From the NCBI GenBank assembly GCA_036346405.1, contig CM070548.1, forward strand, positions 56,727,866-56,791,865: 64,000 nucleotides of DNA. The letters run 5' to 3'. The notes beneath the pieces are model-generated. The model was not told the DNA's origin and made no database searches. It worked only from the letters and a program-made list of their open reading frames with translations. The position numbers were made by a program, and so were the translations under genes. The stretch's first letter is position 1. The number at the start of each line of letters is the position of its first letter. Positions 23,236 through 33,966 of this stretch are shown here, one piece after another. This DNA comes from Phyllostachys edulis (taxonomy: Eukaryota; Streptophyta; Magnoliopsida; Poales; Poaceae).

Positions 23236-23250
23236 GGGGTTTTATAACCG
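23236..23250 (-). promoter_or_regulatory. TATA box inside right arm, driving the PMD gene
   Basis: The minus strand reads ggttataaaacccc (complement of about 23237-23250), inside the gcgac-repeat part of the arm and about 580 bases upstream of the first recognised PMD exon. It suggests that the terminal repeat supplies the promoter. Confidence 0.5.
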
Positions 23251-23379
23251 CTCCAAGTCGCCGTACGGTTGAGCGACTTGGGTTGAGCTGCGAGCAAGTC
23301 GCGCGATGGAATGGCGACTCTCTTCAAGTCGCTATTCCGTAAAGCGACATTGCCTCGAACCTTTAAATCGCTGTTCCGT

Positions 23380-23545
23380 TCGGCGACGTCAAGGTTGGTC
23401 GCTTTATGGTTGTGCGACTTGCACGAGTCGCCCAACCCTAAAGCGACACGCGATTATTTCTGTAAAAAAATTAAACGGTATTATTTCCGTATTTTCGAAT
23501 AAAAAATAGATTATTTAAAAAAAAAATTTCATGCATGCGTGCATT
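23380..23545. repeat. Right inverted arm of element A, inner part
   Basis: Reverse complement of 18085-18260, including the tttctgtaaaaaaattaaacggtatt block. Confidence 0.75.
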
Positions 23546-23549
23546 TACA

Positions 23550-24250
23550 AATCATAGATGACGTGTACCTGACCTGAGTATCCTTGACTGAAGCATATGT
23601 TCAGCCTTCTTTTTGCGCATTCTTTTGAGTAGCAGAAAAGACGTGCTGCTGCACTCCAGTGTTCAGATTTATCCGAGTAAAAACAGAGTCTCGACTTGAT
23701 CATTTTCGACGTAGTTAGTGCCTCGATCTTGCGCCATCTAAAAGTAGCCATGAGGCATACATGTGTGGCTCCCTCCTGAATCAATCATAATACCTCTTCA
23801 TCACCTAAATCTGAATAATTTGACCTCTCGTATCACCTAAATTTTTGGTCCTAATACATCTATACAAATATATATACCCAAATTTTTTGCCCTAATACAT
23901 ATATACTTTTGTAGGACCAAAAATTTGGGTGTAGGACAAAAGTTTCTAAGGACGAATACATGGGCAAGTTGGTCCTAATACATATATACTTTTACATGTT
24001 TTTGAATTTTTTTAGGTGTGTCGATGTATACCCGGCACCATCCCTGTTCAATTACTTAATTATCTTGACAAAACTACCAAATATAGGATTATGTCCAGAC
24101 TTTCCAGAGTAATTTGACGACTATTTTGTACTATGTCACATATCAATAAGCTTAAATATTATCGTCTCACGCTAGTGTTAAAAAGAACACTAGCGTGGGG
24201 ACAATAAGATTTAGGGACGATATTTTAAAACGCTAGCCTAGGACGATGTG
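23550..24250. other. Insertion splitting the right arm of element A
   Basis: The left arm is continuous where the right arm is interrupted by these roughly 700 AT-rich bases. They contain repeated catatatacttt(t) and ggtcctaatacat segments (about 23850-24000) and a perfect hairpin at 24168-24197. The element type is not recognised. Confidence 0.5.
24168..24197. repeat. Perfect 12-bp stem hairpin
   Basis: cacgctagtgtt and aacactagcgtg are separated by six bases. It lies in the insertion that splits the arm of element A. Confidence 0.8.
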
Positions 24251-24460
24251 CGATGCCGCACTGCATGACATCATTGCGACTGGATTCGACTAGAAGCTGG
24301 ACCTATATGCTCGACGTGAGCAAAACTTGATCGCAATAATGGCTTGCTGAAATCACCGAAAACTGCTCACAGTTGCTCCGAAGTCTGCACCACGTAACTC
24401 TCCAGCGTCCGTCACTTACCTGCACCGTATGGTATCATCTCCACCGCACAGCCGTTACGT
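24250..24460. repeat. Right inverted arm of element A, outer part
   Basis: Reverse complement of about 17890-18080, including ctggagagtta(c)gtggtgcaga and ttttgctcacgt. Beyond it (24460-24560), tgcaccgcacagcc-type short repeats continue without a left-side partner that I can confirm. Confidence 0.75.
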
Positions 24461-24560
24461 GACATCTATCTGCACCGCACAGCCATCGTGCGGGATCGCC
24501 TCTACTGTATGGCTAGCACGTGGCACCAAATATGTCGCCTTATTAGTTAATCCTGCACGG

Positions 24561-25349
24561 TGATTGTACGGTGAAGATGTTATTTCTGTAAATACCACGT
24601 GTGAAGTATCATTTTTGCAAATGAATACGGCCAAAAACTCATGTTGTCATTTAATTTGTGCTAGTTAGGTTTACTATTCATTGCTTTTTCTTTTGAGAAG
24701 AAAGCGCGTAGTTCTTTCTTGTAGCTAGCTATTACGCACTTGATTACGAATAGCAAGTAGGTAATACACTGACTAAACTTTGTCTTTTGTTTAAATGTTA
24801 GTTTGGTTGAGATGTCAGGTTTTGGGTCCATTTGGTCAAGCCATTTTGATAACATAGCGCCTATGTCCGAAGGTATTATTGATAGGCAGAATGAAACTTC
24901 TTTTCTGACAAACTTCCCATTGTCACATGGATAGCAATTCTCATTTTCATTGGCTGGTCACATGCATTTGTCCACCAAATCTCCATGCTAGCTGATCATT
25001 ATGATAAATTAATCACTATGTTAACGCTTTCCATCGCAGGATTGTAGAAGTTAATGTTGTTTAGTTTACATGCTCTTTCGAGGTCCAGTTTGAGATTGTT
25101 GTATTGTGCTGTGTTACACTATGAAATCTAGTTAGATATGCAAGTGCTTATCAATTTCAGTGCGGTTTTAACTGATGGCTCAAAAATGATACTTTCGAGA
25201 AGTTATTATATCCAAAGACAGGAAAAATATACACTTTGAAATTGATATTGAAGTGTGCCCATCACTCCCTTCCCCTTGTCTCTGGACGCTCCACAGCGTT
25301 GGCTAGTCTCGAAGTCAGTCATGTTCTGTGAGATGGACTAGACGATTGA
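24561..25349. other. AT-rich spacer, nothing recognised
   Basis: No coding, RNA or repeat feature could be supported on either strand. Confidence 0.4.
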
Positions 25350-25355
25350 ATGATG

Positions 25356-26020
25356 TTAGGATAGCACAACGTAGGGCCAATTTAATATTCGGGATGCATA
25401 CTGAACATAACTTACCTCTTTGATCCGAACTGCACTCGAGCGATGGGGAGCGCTAGGACGGCCGCCGGTCTCACTAGCAGGAGCCTTCCCCTTCTGCGTC
25501 GTGCGCTCGGGCCCGGTCGTACTCAACTTCCGGTGTCTTTTTAGTCTGGTCGGGTACGTAGGGTTTTCAGTGTTTGAAGGTCTCGGCCGTATCACATAGT
25601 TCAGTATGCACTTCTGCTAGATGAACGCCCTATCATATATATCCGGGCTATCGATCTATTGGAAAAAGTTGCATCGCATCTCCGTCTACCATTATGCGCG
25701 AATGTAGTTAGGGATTTGTGGAATAGAACGCAATATGTGGAAAAACTACGTTTGTGCAAGATTCGCTTACGAGATGATGTCCGCACGTGTAGTACGCTTG
25801 GGAGGCCATCGCCGGGTGTGTGGACTGGATGATCTTTGCTGGTTCTTCGTACACACATTGCGGATGTGAGAACTCTGGTGGTACCGACGCATCCTTCATA
25901 GAACAATTTGGGTAGGGTTTAGTCTTCTCGACAAGCCACTTGCACTTCCGCAGGATCTTTGCGTAGAAGTTCACCGACGAGTCAGACATCTCCTTCCTCA
26001 CAGTTGTGTCAATCGAGCTT
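25356..26020 (-). pseudogene. GRF-type zinc-finger cargo gene of element B
   Basis: The minus-strand ORF from 26001 (MRKEMSDSSVNF) includes KCKWLVEKTKPYPN, then SVPPEFSHPQCVYEEPAKII and QSTHPAMASQAYYTCGH. The order Cys-x-x, ten or so residues, AxxAYYTCG and a later Cys resembles a GRF zinc finger. One Cys of the usual CxC pair reads Tyr (QCVYEEP), and the RFF box is replaced by AYYTC. The remainder to 25356 decays through stops. It lies downstream of a TATA box and a minisatellite, the same arrangement as in copies A and C, but it faces the other way relative to the PMD-like exons. Confidence 0.55.
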
Positions 26021-26091
26021 TAGTGAAGTGTTGGGTGTGGTGGTTTAGTGTTATCCTACAGTTTTCTTCTCCCCCACTTCTCTTCTCCCTC

Positions 26092-26101
26092 CTTTTATAA
26101 T
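26092..26101 (-). promoter_or_regulatory. TATA box of GRF gene B
   Basis: The minus strand reads ttataaaagg, about 90 bases upstream of the ATG at 26001, between the minisatellite and the gene. Confidence 0.55.
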
Positions 26102-26104
26102 GGG

Positions 26105-26445
26105 CTATTTCGGTCTGAAAAGGGGGCGTGGCCTAGTATGGTCTTTTCGGTCAAAAAGGTGGCGTGGCATAGTGTGGCCTTGTCGGTCTGATAAGGTAGT
26201 GTCGCAGTGTGTTATCATCTCGGTTTGCAAAAGCTGCAACATGTGGCGTGATAGGGTGCGATCTTTTCGGCCTGAAAAGGGGGGCGTGGCCGAGTGTGAT
26301 CTTTTCGATATGAAAAGGTGGTGTGGCATAGTGTGGCCTTGTAGGTCTGATAAGATAGTATCACAGTGTGTTGTCATCTTGGTCTGCAAAAGCTGCAACG
26401 TGTGGTGTGACAGGGGTGCGATCTTTTCGGCCTAAAAATGTGGTT
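26105..26445. repeat. Higher-order minisatellite upstream of GRF gene B
   Basis: Units of about 35-49 bases begin ggtctttt, ggccttgt or gttgtcatc and end catagtgt or cagtgt. A block of four subunits (about 26134-26285) is followed by a second block of the same four in the same order (about 26286-26440), so the true period is roughly 155 bases. The core resembles ggtctt-ctg-aaaag. Confidence 0.75.
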
Positions 26446-26639
26446 TGGCATAGTGGTAGTGTGTGGCGTGACCCGATGCGGTCCTTAAGGTCCGAAACGA
26501 AGGAGTGCCACAATGCTGACTCCCTCACGTGGTTACCCATGCACACAAGAACAAACAGTATCAGAACACAACACTACTGTAATGTAAGTTTTACGTAAAT
26601 TTATATTTACATGGCATGACTGATATTTACAACTAGTAC

Positions 26640-27197
26640 CTACTTGTGGGCCCTCTTGGGGCGTACCCCACGCGTGGCTCTTGGCCTCGTCCGGAGCACC
26701 TGCGGGCACTGGTACAAGTAGGTCAAAGGCTCAGGCGCCTGAGGTACCCTACCAGCATGAGTTGCCTGCGGGGTGTCACGAGAGGATCTTCGTCGGTGTG
26801 TCGCCGCCAGTGCCGTCGTCAATTTGTAAACCCCTACGAGACTGACTACTCTCTCCGCGCAAAGGCCCATCGCCACCCAGGTCAAAATCGTAGTCCCCAC
26901 CAGGTGTGACTCCTCGTGTGACACCACCTCCTCCTCCCAAAGGGGTGCGTGAGCTATGAAACAGTTAGTTAAGCATATAAACATGGCGGACATACCGAGA
27001 TAATACGTTGTGCATGCGTGCAAACAAGATAGACATACCTAGGTGCGCGAAGGTAGCAGACCACTCTGCGCACTCGTGCCATGTGGACGGGTGGTACTCA
27101 GGATTTGCCAGGGAAAATTGTCGTTAGTAATTACTGGAGTTCAAAACTGTATCGGGGTACTCCCAGCACAGTGCCACGAGGACCAACCCGCCACATC
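26640..27197 (-). pseudogene. PMD-like gene of element B, 3' exons
   Basis: The minus-strand stretch 27197-27120 reads MWRVGPRGTVLGVPRYSFEL, with a possible splice donor-like end. The 27023-26640 block ends RTRPRATRGVRPKRAHK, a basic tail like those that close transposon-borne PMD proteins. It continues the 5' exons at 39784-40065 across the hAT insertion. No certain PMD motif is visible in B, so the assignment rests mainly on layout shared with element A. Confidence 0.4.
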
Positions 27198-27389
27198 GTC
27201 TCAACTAGGGATGGCAATTGTGCCCGTGGGTAAATGCCCTAATAGAGCTGGGTATAGGTTGGTTTCTTTGCCCATGGGCATGAAAATGGGGGAAACTCTC
27301 TGCCGTCGAATAAACAGACGCAGTATGGGTAAGCTCCACCGTGCACTGTCGCCCGTTTACTCACGACATGCACTGACAGATAGGACCAC

Positions 27390-29152
27390 TATAGGACCGA
27401 ATAGGCGACTAGAGGGGGGGTGAATAGGAGCACGCTCAATTTTTCACAAAGATCAGATTCTACACTAATTTCACTCCAATAGCTATGAAGCTATGAAGAT
27501 CAATAAACAAGTATAGTGGAAAACTTGCATTGAATCCAATCTACTCCAAAGCGAAAGATCAAACCAAAAGGCTCAACTCCTACGGACGGTCAGACCGGCG
27601 GCAAATGGGCGGTCGGACCGGAGGTCGGTCTGACCGACGAAAACTTATGGTCGACACGGGCGATCGACCAAAGCATTATGGAATCGGTCCCGACCGGACT
27701 GACGATGAATGAGCAGCATGACCGAAAACCGAGACTCAAATCGATCTAACTTTTGATCTTCCCGACCAAACTCCATGAAACTTGAGAGGCACCTTCTCTA
27801 AGATATTAGGAACCTATTCCAATCAAGGATCGTGAAGATCTATGCCAAAGTTCCTATCTTTTTCAGTTTGAACGAAAGGTGCTCCAAAACCGAGTCAAAA
27901 TCGAAATATGATCTAAAGACTTGCTCGTGGGTGATTGATGATCAAGATGATCCTAGATGTGTTCCCATATGTCACAACAAGCTAGATCACGACAAGAAAC
28001 TAATAGAAAACTCGCAGATCAAAGAAAGACTCAAAATCACCAACCAGAGAGAAAAAACACAAGGAGACTCATCTTAGAGAAATCATGCATAGATTGATTT
28101 GAGATTGAGAGGGTTTACAGCCATTCCATCTAGAAGGAAAAGAGCTCAATCCATGAGCACACACTCAACTCAACTCTCTAGAACCCTAAGCCTCTCCTTT
28201 CCTCTCTAAGTCCCTAAAACAAAACTAGGGTTTTTAAAATGAAGTGCTTAAGGGTGCTGGACAGCAACCACCCCTATTTATAGTGGAGGCCTAGCTTCTA
28301 GAAGAGTAAACCCTAATGGGCTCCCGTTAAGCCCACACACAAATGGGTCACACACGCACGCATTTTAAAGCACCATCTTCAACTTTATTTGACCTAAACC
28401 GCTTCTCCTTGCGTTGTCTTGCACCGCGGTTTAGCCAAAGGTCACCAAGGTGGTATTTATGTGAAATTACCAAAATACCCCTTCTCGATCCTTCTTCGAA
28501 GACCGAATCCGAACTTGGTGAAGCAATCGCCTGCTTCCACGTGTAAGTTGATCCAACGACTCTCATCATGATGGCAAGTCTCTCCTGTCTGGCTCCCACC
28601 GAAACCACCATGGCACTTGCACCGACCCCCGCGCCGCTTGATCCAACCCGTCGCACCGAACTGCCCGTTCGGTCACCTTTGTCCAATTTGTGCCATGCTT
28701 GAATCCATTGACCTCACCCGGCATCCTCGATCGTTCTGAACCTCAGCTCTCCAAGCTTAGTCCCGATTATCCTCGCCGTTGACCGTCATTGACCTCCAAG
28801 CAACCTGCACAACAATAGACAAAGAAATCAATTTCGGGAATAAGTTCTTCACAACTTCGTTAGTGAAAACATGCATTATGCAACACATATGCACTGAAGC
28901 CCATGAACTTGACCTATCCCAGCAATCATTACCACCGATTGGCCGATGAACAGCACAAAATCGGTCAGACCGCCATTCAATGGCTGGTCTGACCGCAGGC
29001 TGGTCTGACCGCGCCTTGAACGCCGGTCTGACCGCACTTGACCTGACAGCCTTTCAACCTTTGACGAAAACGTGTGATTCGACAAATCGATAACGCCATT
29101 GCCAATTGTAACATCATCCTAAGATCATGAGTATATCCCCATGATATCCACA
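27390..29152 (-). repeat. 3' LTR of the 11-kb copia element
   Basis: Ends catgatatccaca at 29152. Contains cggtctgaccg palindromes (27580-27650, 28955-29040) and the minus-strand TATA motif ctataaatagggg at about 28272-28284. Confidence 0.93.
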
Positions 29153-29167
29153 ATCTCCCCCTTGATG
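29153..29167 (-). other. Polypurine tract of the 11-kb copia element
   Basis: The complement reads atcaagggggagatt directly beside the 3' LTR, the expected primer for plus-strand DNA synthesis. Confidence 0.85.
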
Positions 29168-30507
29168 AACACATTGGCAATCTTCTCAAAAATGCAAATT
29201 GGAGGTTTGAAAAGAAAAGAAACTCTTGTTTTCGCGCAAAGGCGCAACTTGGTTCAATAGCAAGAGAAAGCAATGAAAATGACCAAGCTGGCTTCAGAAT
29301 AGCAAAGGCAAGTGAGATCAAGAAAAAGAAAGCAAGAAAGCTTCAAAATCCAGAAAGCAGTCAAAAATCTCACTTAAGGTCTATATGAAAGAACAATTAT
29401 TCAATTTGACCTTTGATCATTGTGAGGAACCAAGAAATGCAAATGAGATGCTCCCCCTCACTATGATTATCTTGAAATTTTTATTTTCTCCCTATTTCTT
29501 CATTTTTACCATTTCTCCCCCTTTGACAATAGATTCATCAAGATGTATAGAGGAAGATAGAGCATGAATGACATGGAATGGCTGCAATTTATTCATTTTT
29601 AGCAAAGGAAGCCATGAAAATTATCCAAAAGGACTCGATAAGTATTACACCAAGCCATATTGTGTGACGAAGCTATTTTAAATCATGGCAAATCATATAT
29701 AGCAAAACTAAAACTAAAAGAGCAATAATCTGTGATTAAATGAAAGTTTAGCATGTTAAGGAGTGCAAGATCATAGTTTAGCCAAAGGTATCAAAAAATG
29801 AGTTAGGCTATGTCAATAAACTAAATGGAACCAAGAAGCTAAAATTGAGCCAATTTAGAGCGCTATGAGTTCAAAGATGAATTATTTTGTTCAAGCACTT
29901 GGAAATAAGCATACTTAGCACATTTAGCACTTGCTAACATTGATTTTTTGTTTTATCCTAGCAACGCAAGTCCTGGACTAGGAGCCATCCACAACTGCCT
30001 CCTAAGATTCAACCAATTTTCACAAATTATTTTCTTAGCTTTGTGCTAGATCTCAAGCCGTGCCGCAACCATCCCAAGCAAGAAGCTTAAGAGAGTGGTC
30101 TAGGTCATCCAAAACTCCCCCTGAGTTCATGCGTAGTGCAATGGCAAGCCGTCTCATGAGAAAGAATTGGTGAGATCAGTTTTTTCGCACAGAAAAGATC
30201 ATTTTTCATTTGCTTGACTTAGGAAATAGCATAGCTCAATCTAAAGCTCAAATTAGATTCAAGACTCAATGTAGCCTATTTGACATGGCATGAATCATGA
30301 GAGGATCACTAAAGCAAAACTAGTTACAAGATCCAACAAATCATGTTTTGATTCAAGTTTCTCATATTTAAAAGAGCTAGCATGGTAAAAGCTAAGCTAC
30401 ACATGAAAAGTCATGATAAATCTAGCAAACTAGCACAAGACATGGCAAGGTATAAAGCATAAAATCATGTCACACAAAGATAATAATCAAGACTCCGTGA
30501 TATTATA
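29168..30507 (-). other. 3' untranslated region of copia element
   Basis: About 1.3 kb of AT-rich DNA between the end of RNase H and the polypurine tract. It contains no ORF that I can support on either strand, and no envelope-like gene is seen. Confidence 0.55.
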
Positions 30508-31096
30508 TTACAATGGAAGTTGCTGATTTAAAATGCAATATGGTACAATGAATGCAAAAGAGCCAACTCCCCCACAAAACAGGCCAAGAGGACTAATAAT
30601 TCCCAACTCTCCCCGCAAAGAAGCAAAATGAAAAGAATCAAGAGCCTTAGTGAAAATATCTGCAACCTGATGCTCGGACTCTACAAAGTGAAGCACAACA
30701 TTACCCTTCTCTACATGGTCTCTAAGGAAATGATACCGAATGTCAATGTGCTTGGTCCTAGAGTATTGCACTGGGGTTTTGGCAATGTTTATGGCACTAG
30801 TGTTATCACAGAAAAGAGGAACACTACCCAAAGACAACCCATAGTCCTACAGAGTAGATAAGATCTAGAGAACCTAAGAGCAACTCTCGTCATACTACAT
30901 ACTCGAATTCGGCGGTGGATCATGCAATGAAGACTACTTCCTAGATGATCAAGAGATAAGAGATGTGCCTAAGAAATGACAAGTGCCAGAAGTACTCTTC
31001 CTATCCACTCTACACCCCGCAAAATCAGCATAAGAAAAAGCCTGAATGGAGAGAGCAGAATCAGAAGAAAACCAGAGTCCAAAGTCAAGAGCGTCC
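30508..31096 (-). pseudogene. RNase H of the 11-kb copia element
   Basis: Residues LGSVPLFCDNTSAINIAKTP, VQYSRTKHIDIRYHFLRDHV and SEHQVADIFTKALDSFHF (30837-30508) are the C-terminal half of copia RNase H. The first half (31095-30850) shows SGFLLILLSPFRLF-type text in a shifted frame, and a stop follows FRYL at 31096. So the domain is present but not in one frame with RT. Confidence 0.85.
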
Positions 31097-32190
31097 TAGA
31101 GGTACCTAAAGATGCGATGCACTGCTTGACGATGTGAGGTACGAGGGAAAGCCTGAAATCGAGCGCACAGACACACAGCAAACTGTATGTCTGGCCTCGA
31201 TGCCGTGAGATAGAGGAGGGAGCCAATCATACTGCGGTACTCCTTCTGGTCCATGGGCTCTCCATCCTCATCAGGATCCAGCACGGTATAAGTTGCAATG
31301 GGAGTAGACATTGGCTTGCTGCTTCCCATGTCGAAGCGCCGAAGAAGGTCCTTTTTGTACTTGCTTTGATGAATGAAGGTACCTTCTTTCAGTTGCTTGA
31401 CTTGAAGACCAAGGAAGAAAGTTAGTTCACCCATCATACTCATCTCAAATTCCCTGCTCATAGAATCTGAAAATCTGGACACCAAAGCATGAGAAGAACC
31501 ACCGAATATGATGTCATCCACATAAATCTGAACCAGTAAGAAATCACAGCCATGCCTGAGAGTGAACAAGGTTTTATCTACCATTCCTATTTTGAAATCA
31601 TTTTTAAGCAAGAAACTCTTAAGCCTATCATACCAAGCTCTAGGGGCTTGCTTCAATCCATACAAGGTTTTGAAGAGCTTAAACACATGGTTTGGGAATT
31701 TGGGATTTTCAAAACCAGGGGGTTGCTTGACCAAGACCTCTTCTTCTATAAAACCATTAAGGAAAGCACTCTTGACATCTATTTGAAAAAGTTTAAAGCC
31801 CTTAGATGTTGTGAAAGCTAGCAAAATGCGAATGGCTTCTAATCTAGCTACAGGAGCAAAGGTCTCTTCAAAGTTTAAGCCTTCTACCAGGGAAAATCCT
31901 TGAGCTACAAGCCTAGCCTTGTTGCGAACTACCAACCCATCCTCACTTTGCTTATTTTTAAAAATCCATTTTGTTCCAATTACATTTTGATTAGGTGGAG
32001 GTTCAACTAAGGTCCAGACTTGGTTTCTTTCAAAATTTTCAAGCTCTTCATGTATGGCATTGACCCAAGAGGAATCAGATAAAGCATGGGTGACATCTCG
32101 GGGGTTCAAAAGACACAACAAAAGTAGAATGTGCATGAGAATATGAAGAGATAAACCTAGAGCGAGTAACTCGCTCGGGGAGATCCCCAA
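31096..32190 (-). CDS. Reverse transcriptase ORF of copia element
   Basis: A 364-codon open frame contains the full RT core: WVNAIHEELENFERNQVWTL, GTKWIFKNKQSEDG, NKARLVAQGFS, FQIDVKSAFLNGFIEEEVLV, LYGLKQAPRAWYDRLKSFLL, the catalytic YVDDIIFGG, FEMSMMGELTFFLGLQVKQ and YRSMIGSLLYLTASRPDIQF. Catalytic aspartates are intact. The first roughly 30 residues before RDVTHALSD lie in a different frame from the upstream integrase, so the shown start is not the native one. A +1 shift near 32100 separates it from the integrase ORF. It belongs to a gag-pol polyprotein, not to a separate gene. Confidence 0.85.
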   Translation of the reverse strand: MGISPSELLALGLSLHILMHILLLLCLLNPRDVTHALSDSSWVNAIHEELENFERNQVWTLVEPPPNQNVIGTKWIFKNKQSEDGLVVRNKARLVAQGFSLVEGLNFEETFAPVARLEAIRILLAFTTSKGFKLFQIDVKSAFLNGFIEEEVLVKQPPGFENPKFPNHVFKLFKTLYGLKQAPRAWYDRLKSFLLKNDFKIGMVDKTLFTLRHGCDFLLVQIYVDDIIFGGSSHALVSRFSDSMSREFEMSMMGELTFFLGLQVKQLKEGTFIHQSKYKKDLLRRFDMGSSKPMSTPIATYTVLDPDEDGEPMDQKEYRSMIGSLLYLTASRPDIQFAVCLCARFQAFPRTSHRQAVHRIFRYL

Positions 32191-32434
32191 TTATCTGCGC
32201 AGTTGGGTGTTGTCGCTGAATATGAAGAGGAGGTCCTGGTGCAGATTTAGCCTCTACCTCATGGGCTTTGGAGGTAGGAGCAGAGCCACTCGAATCGCTG
32301 GTGAAAATAGAAGGAGGCTGCTCAGCTGAAGCTGGAGAAGTAGAAGCAGGCTCTCTAACCATCTCAGAGATGACTGGAGGATGAATTGGACCTTCATCCT
32401 CTATGTCAAAGTCATCGTCGACGAAGATGTTTTC
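32075..32434 (-). pseudogene. Integrase-RT linker of copia element
   Basis: After a stop at the end of the integrase ORF, the minus strand continues ENIFVDDDFDIEDEG (in frame past the stop) and SPASAEQPPSIFTSD to PERVTRSRFISSYSHAHSTF. This is the Ser/Pro-rich hinge between integrase and RT. The run leads into the RT frame after a one-base shift. Confidence 0.7.
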
Positions 32435-33780
32435 TCAAATATCAGGAACCTGTGTACCTGCAGCATCGGGTCTAGTACTAAGACTAGCCTCATCAAAAGT
32501 GACTTCACAAGTCTCAACAATTTTGTTAGTATCCAAATTAAATACATGATAGCCACGAGAATGAGCAGGATATCCAAGAAAAATGCCATCATAACATCTT
32601 GATTCAAATTTGTCCAAGTTTCCATGTTTAAGAATGAAGCACTTGCAACCAAAAATCTGGAAATGGGAGACTTTAGGCCTATGATCAAATCTAAGCTCAA
32701 AAGAAGTCTTTCCTATGACAGATCTCAAGAACACCCTGTTGGACACATAACAAGCAGTAGAAATCACCTCAGCCCAAAACCTCCTAAGTGTGCTATGCTC
32801 ATCTAGCATGGTCCTAACCATCTCTACAAGGGTCCTATTCTTCCTCTCTACAACCCCATTCTGCTGGGGAAATCTAGGTGACGAGAACTGGTGCTCAAGT
32901 TCTCTCTTAGTGTAGAAAGTGGCAAAGGAAGAGTTCTTGAATTCTGTGCCATTGTCATTTCTAATGGTCCTCAAAGCTCCAGGAAGGTCAATAGCTAGTC
33001 TAAGGGCCAACTCTCTAAAATAGCCAAAAACCCCATCCTTAGAAACCAGAAAATATACCCATGAATACCTGGAGAAGTCATCCACAATCACAAGTACATA
33101 CCACTTTCCTCCAGTAGACTGAACTCTAGAAGAGCCAACCGTGTCTAAGTGCAAGAGCTGACCAGGTCCATTAGTCATCACTAAAGTAAGAGGTGGATGA
33201 GAAGCAGAAACCATCTTACCATGTCTACAGGGAGTGCACACAAGGTCTCTAAGATTCTTAAGCTTAGGCAAACCTCTAATCAAGTCCTTGCTACTGATCC
33301 TGGTCAAATGGTCGAAGCCAATATATCCAAGCCTACGATGCCACAACACTAGATCATGAGAGTCTGAAGCCACAAGACACCTAGGGCCGGAAAAAGAAGA
33401 GATACTGAAATCAGCGCTAAAGATCTTCTCGAACCTAGAGATCCCAAAGACACGTTCATCCGAGGAGTCTAGTACTCTACACTCACCACTCTTGAACCTC
33501 GCTTCTAGACCCTCATAAAGAAGATGAGAAACGGATAGCAAATTATACCTCAACTTACTTACCAGAGTAACGTCCTTAAGCATGAAGTTGTTGTTGACGC
33601 GCACTGTACCCTTGGTTGTCACGGTCCCGGTAGAAGCATCCCCAAATGTGATCAACTCGTTGCCGGATGCACGTGTGAGGGAGGAGAACCATTTAGAATC
33701 TCCAGTCATGTGTCGAGAACACCCAGAGTCAACAAGCCATATGTCCTCCTTCCTCGCACGACGGACCTACAGGGCATAAA
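32435..33780 (-). CDS. Protease C-terminus and integrase ORF of copia element
   Basis: A 424-codon frame begins MTGDSKWFSSL, right after the aspartic-protease DSG box. It then carries gag-pre-integrase text (LVLWHRRLGYIGFDHLTRIS) with CTPC, and an integrase core with the catalytic series D (LLHLDTVGSS), D (TIRNDNGTEFKN) and E (QNGVVERKNRTLVEM). The chain ends with FGCKCFILK and FDEASLSTRPDAA. In the zinc motif the second histidine of HHCC reads Tyr (HRRLGY). A stop at 32435 interrupts the polyprotein. Catalytic residues are otherwise intact. Confidence 0.85.
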
Positions 33781-33966
33781 CAGGGAACATCTGTGCCTCA
33801 TTACTGGGTTAGTGATAAAAGACTTGGGAATCTAGTACTGAGCCACACGATGCTTAGAAACATCAGAAGAAGCAACAATAAAATGGTTAGTGGGATAATC
33901 ATAAGAATGCACACGAGCAACACCTAGACCTCTCCGAATCGACTTACCAAAAGATCGGCACTCCCC

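Larger units (their letters stand above)
17880..24560. mobile_element. Mutator-like element A with long inverted arms, carrying GRF zinc-finger and PMD genes
   Basis: DNA at 17885-18260 reappears inverted on the right in two pieces. One piece is 23380-23545 (acagaaataat..., gttgggcgactcgtgcaagt). The other is 24250-24450 (gtcgaatccagtcgcaa, gtccagcttctagtcgaatc, tggagagtta(t/c)gtggtgcaga). The arms are several hundred bases long, as in Mutator-like elements. About 700 bases (23550-24250) separate the two right-hand pieces and look like a later insertion. Inside are a minisatellite, a rightward GRF zinc-finger gene and a leftward PMD gene. No MURA transposase was recognised, and the outer ends and target duplication are not resolved. 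Confidence 0.6.

Noticed and set aside
24168..24197. Helitron 3' end hairpin
   Set aside because: No CTRR terminus follows within a short distance and no TC start could be paired with it.
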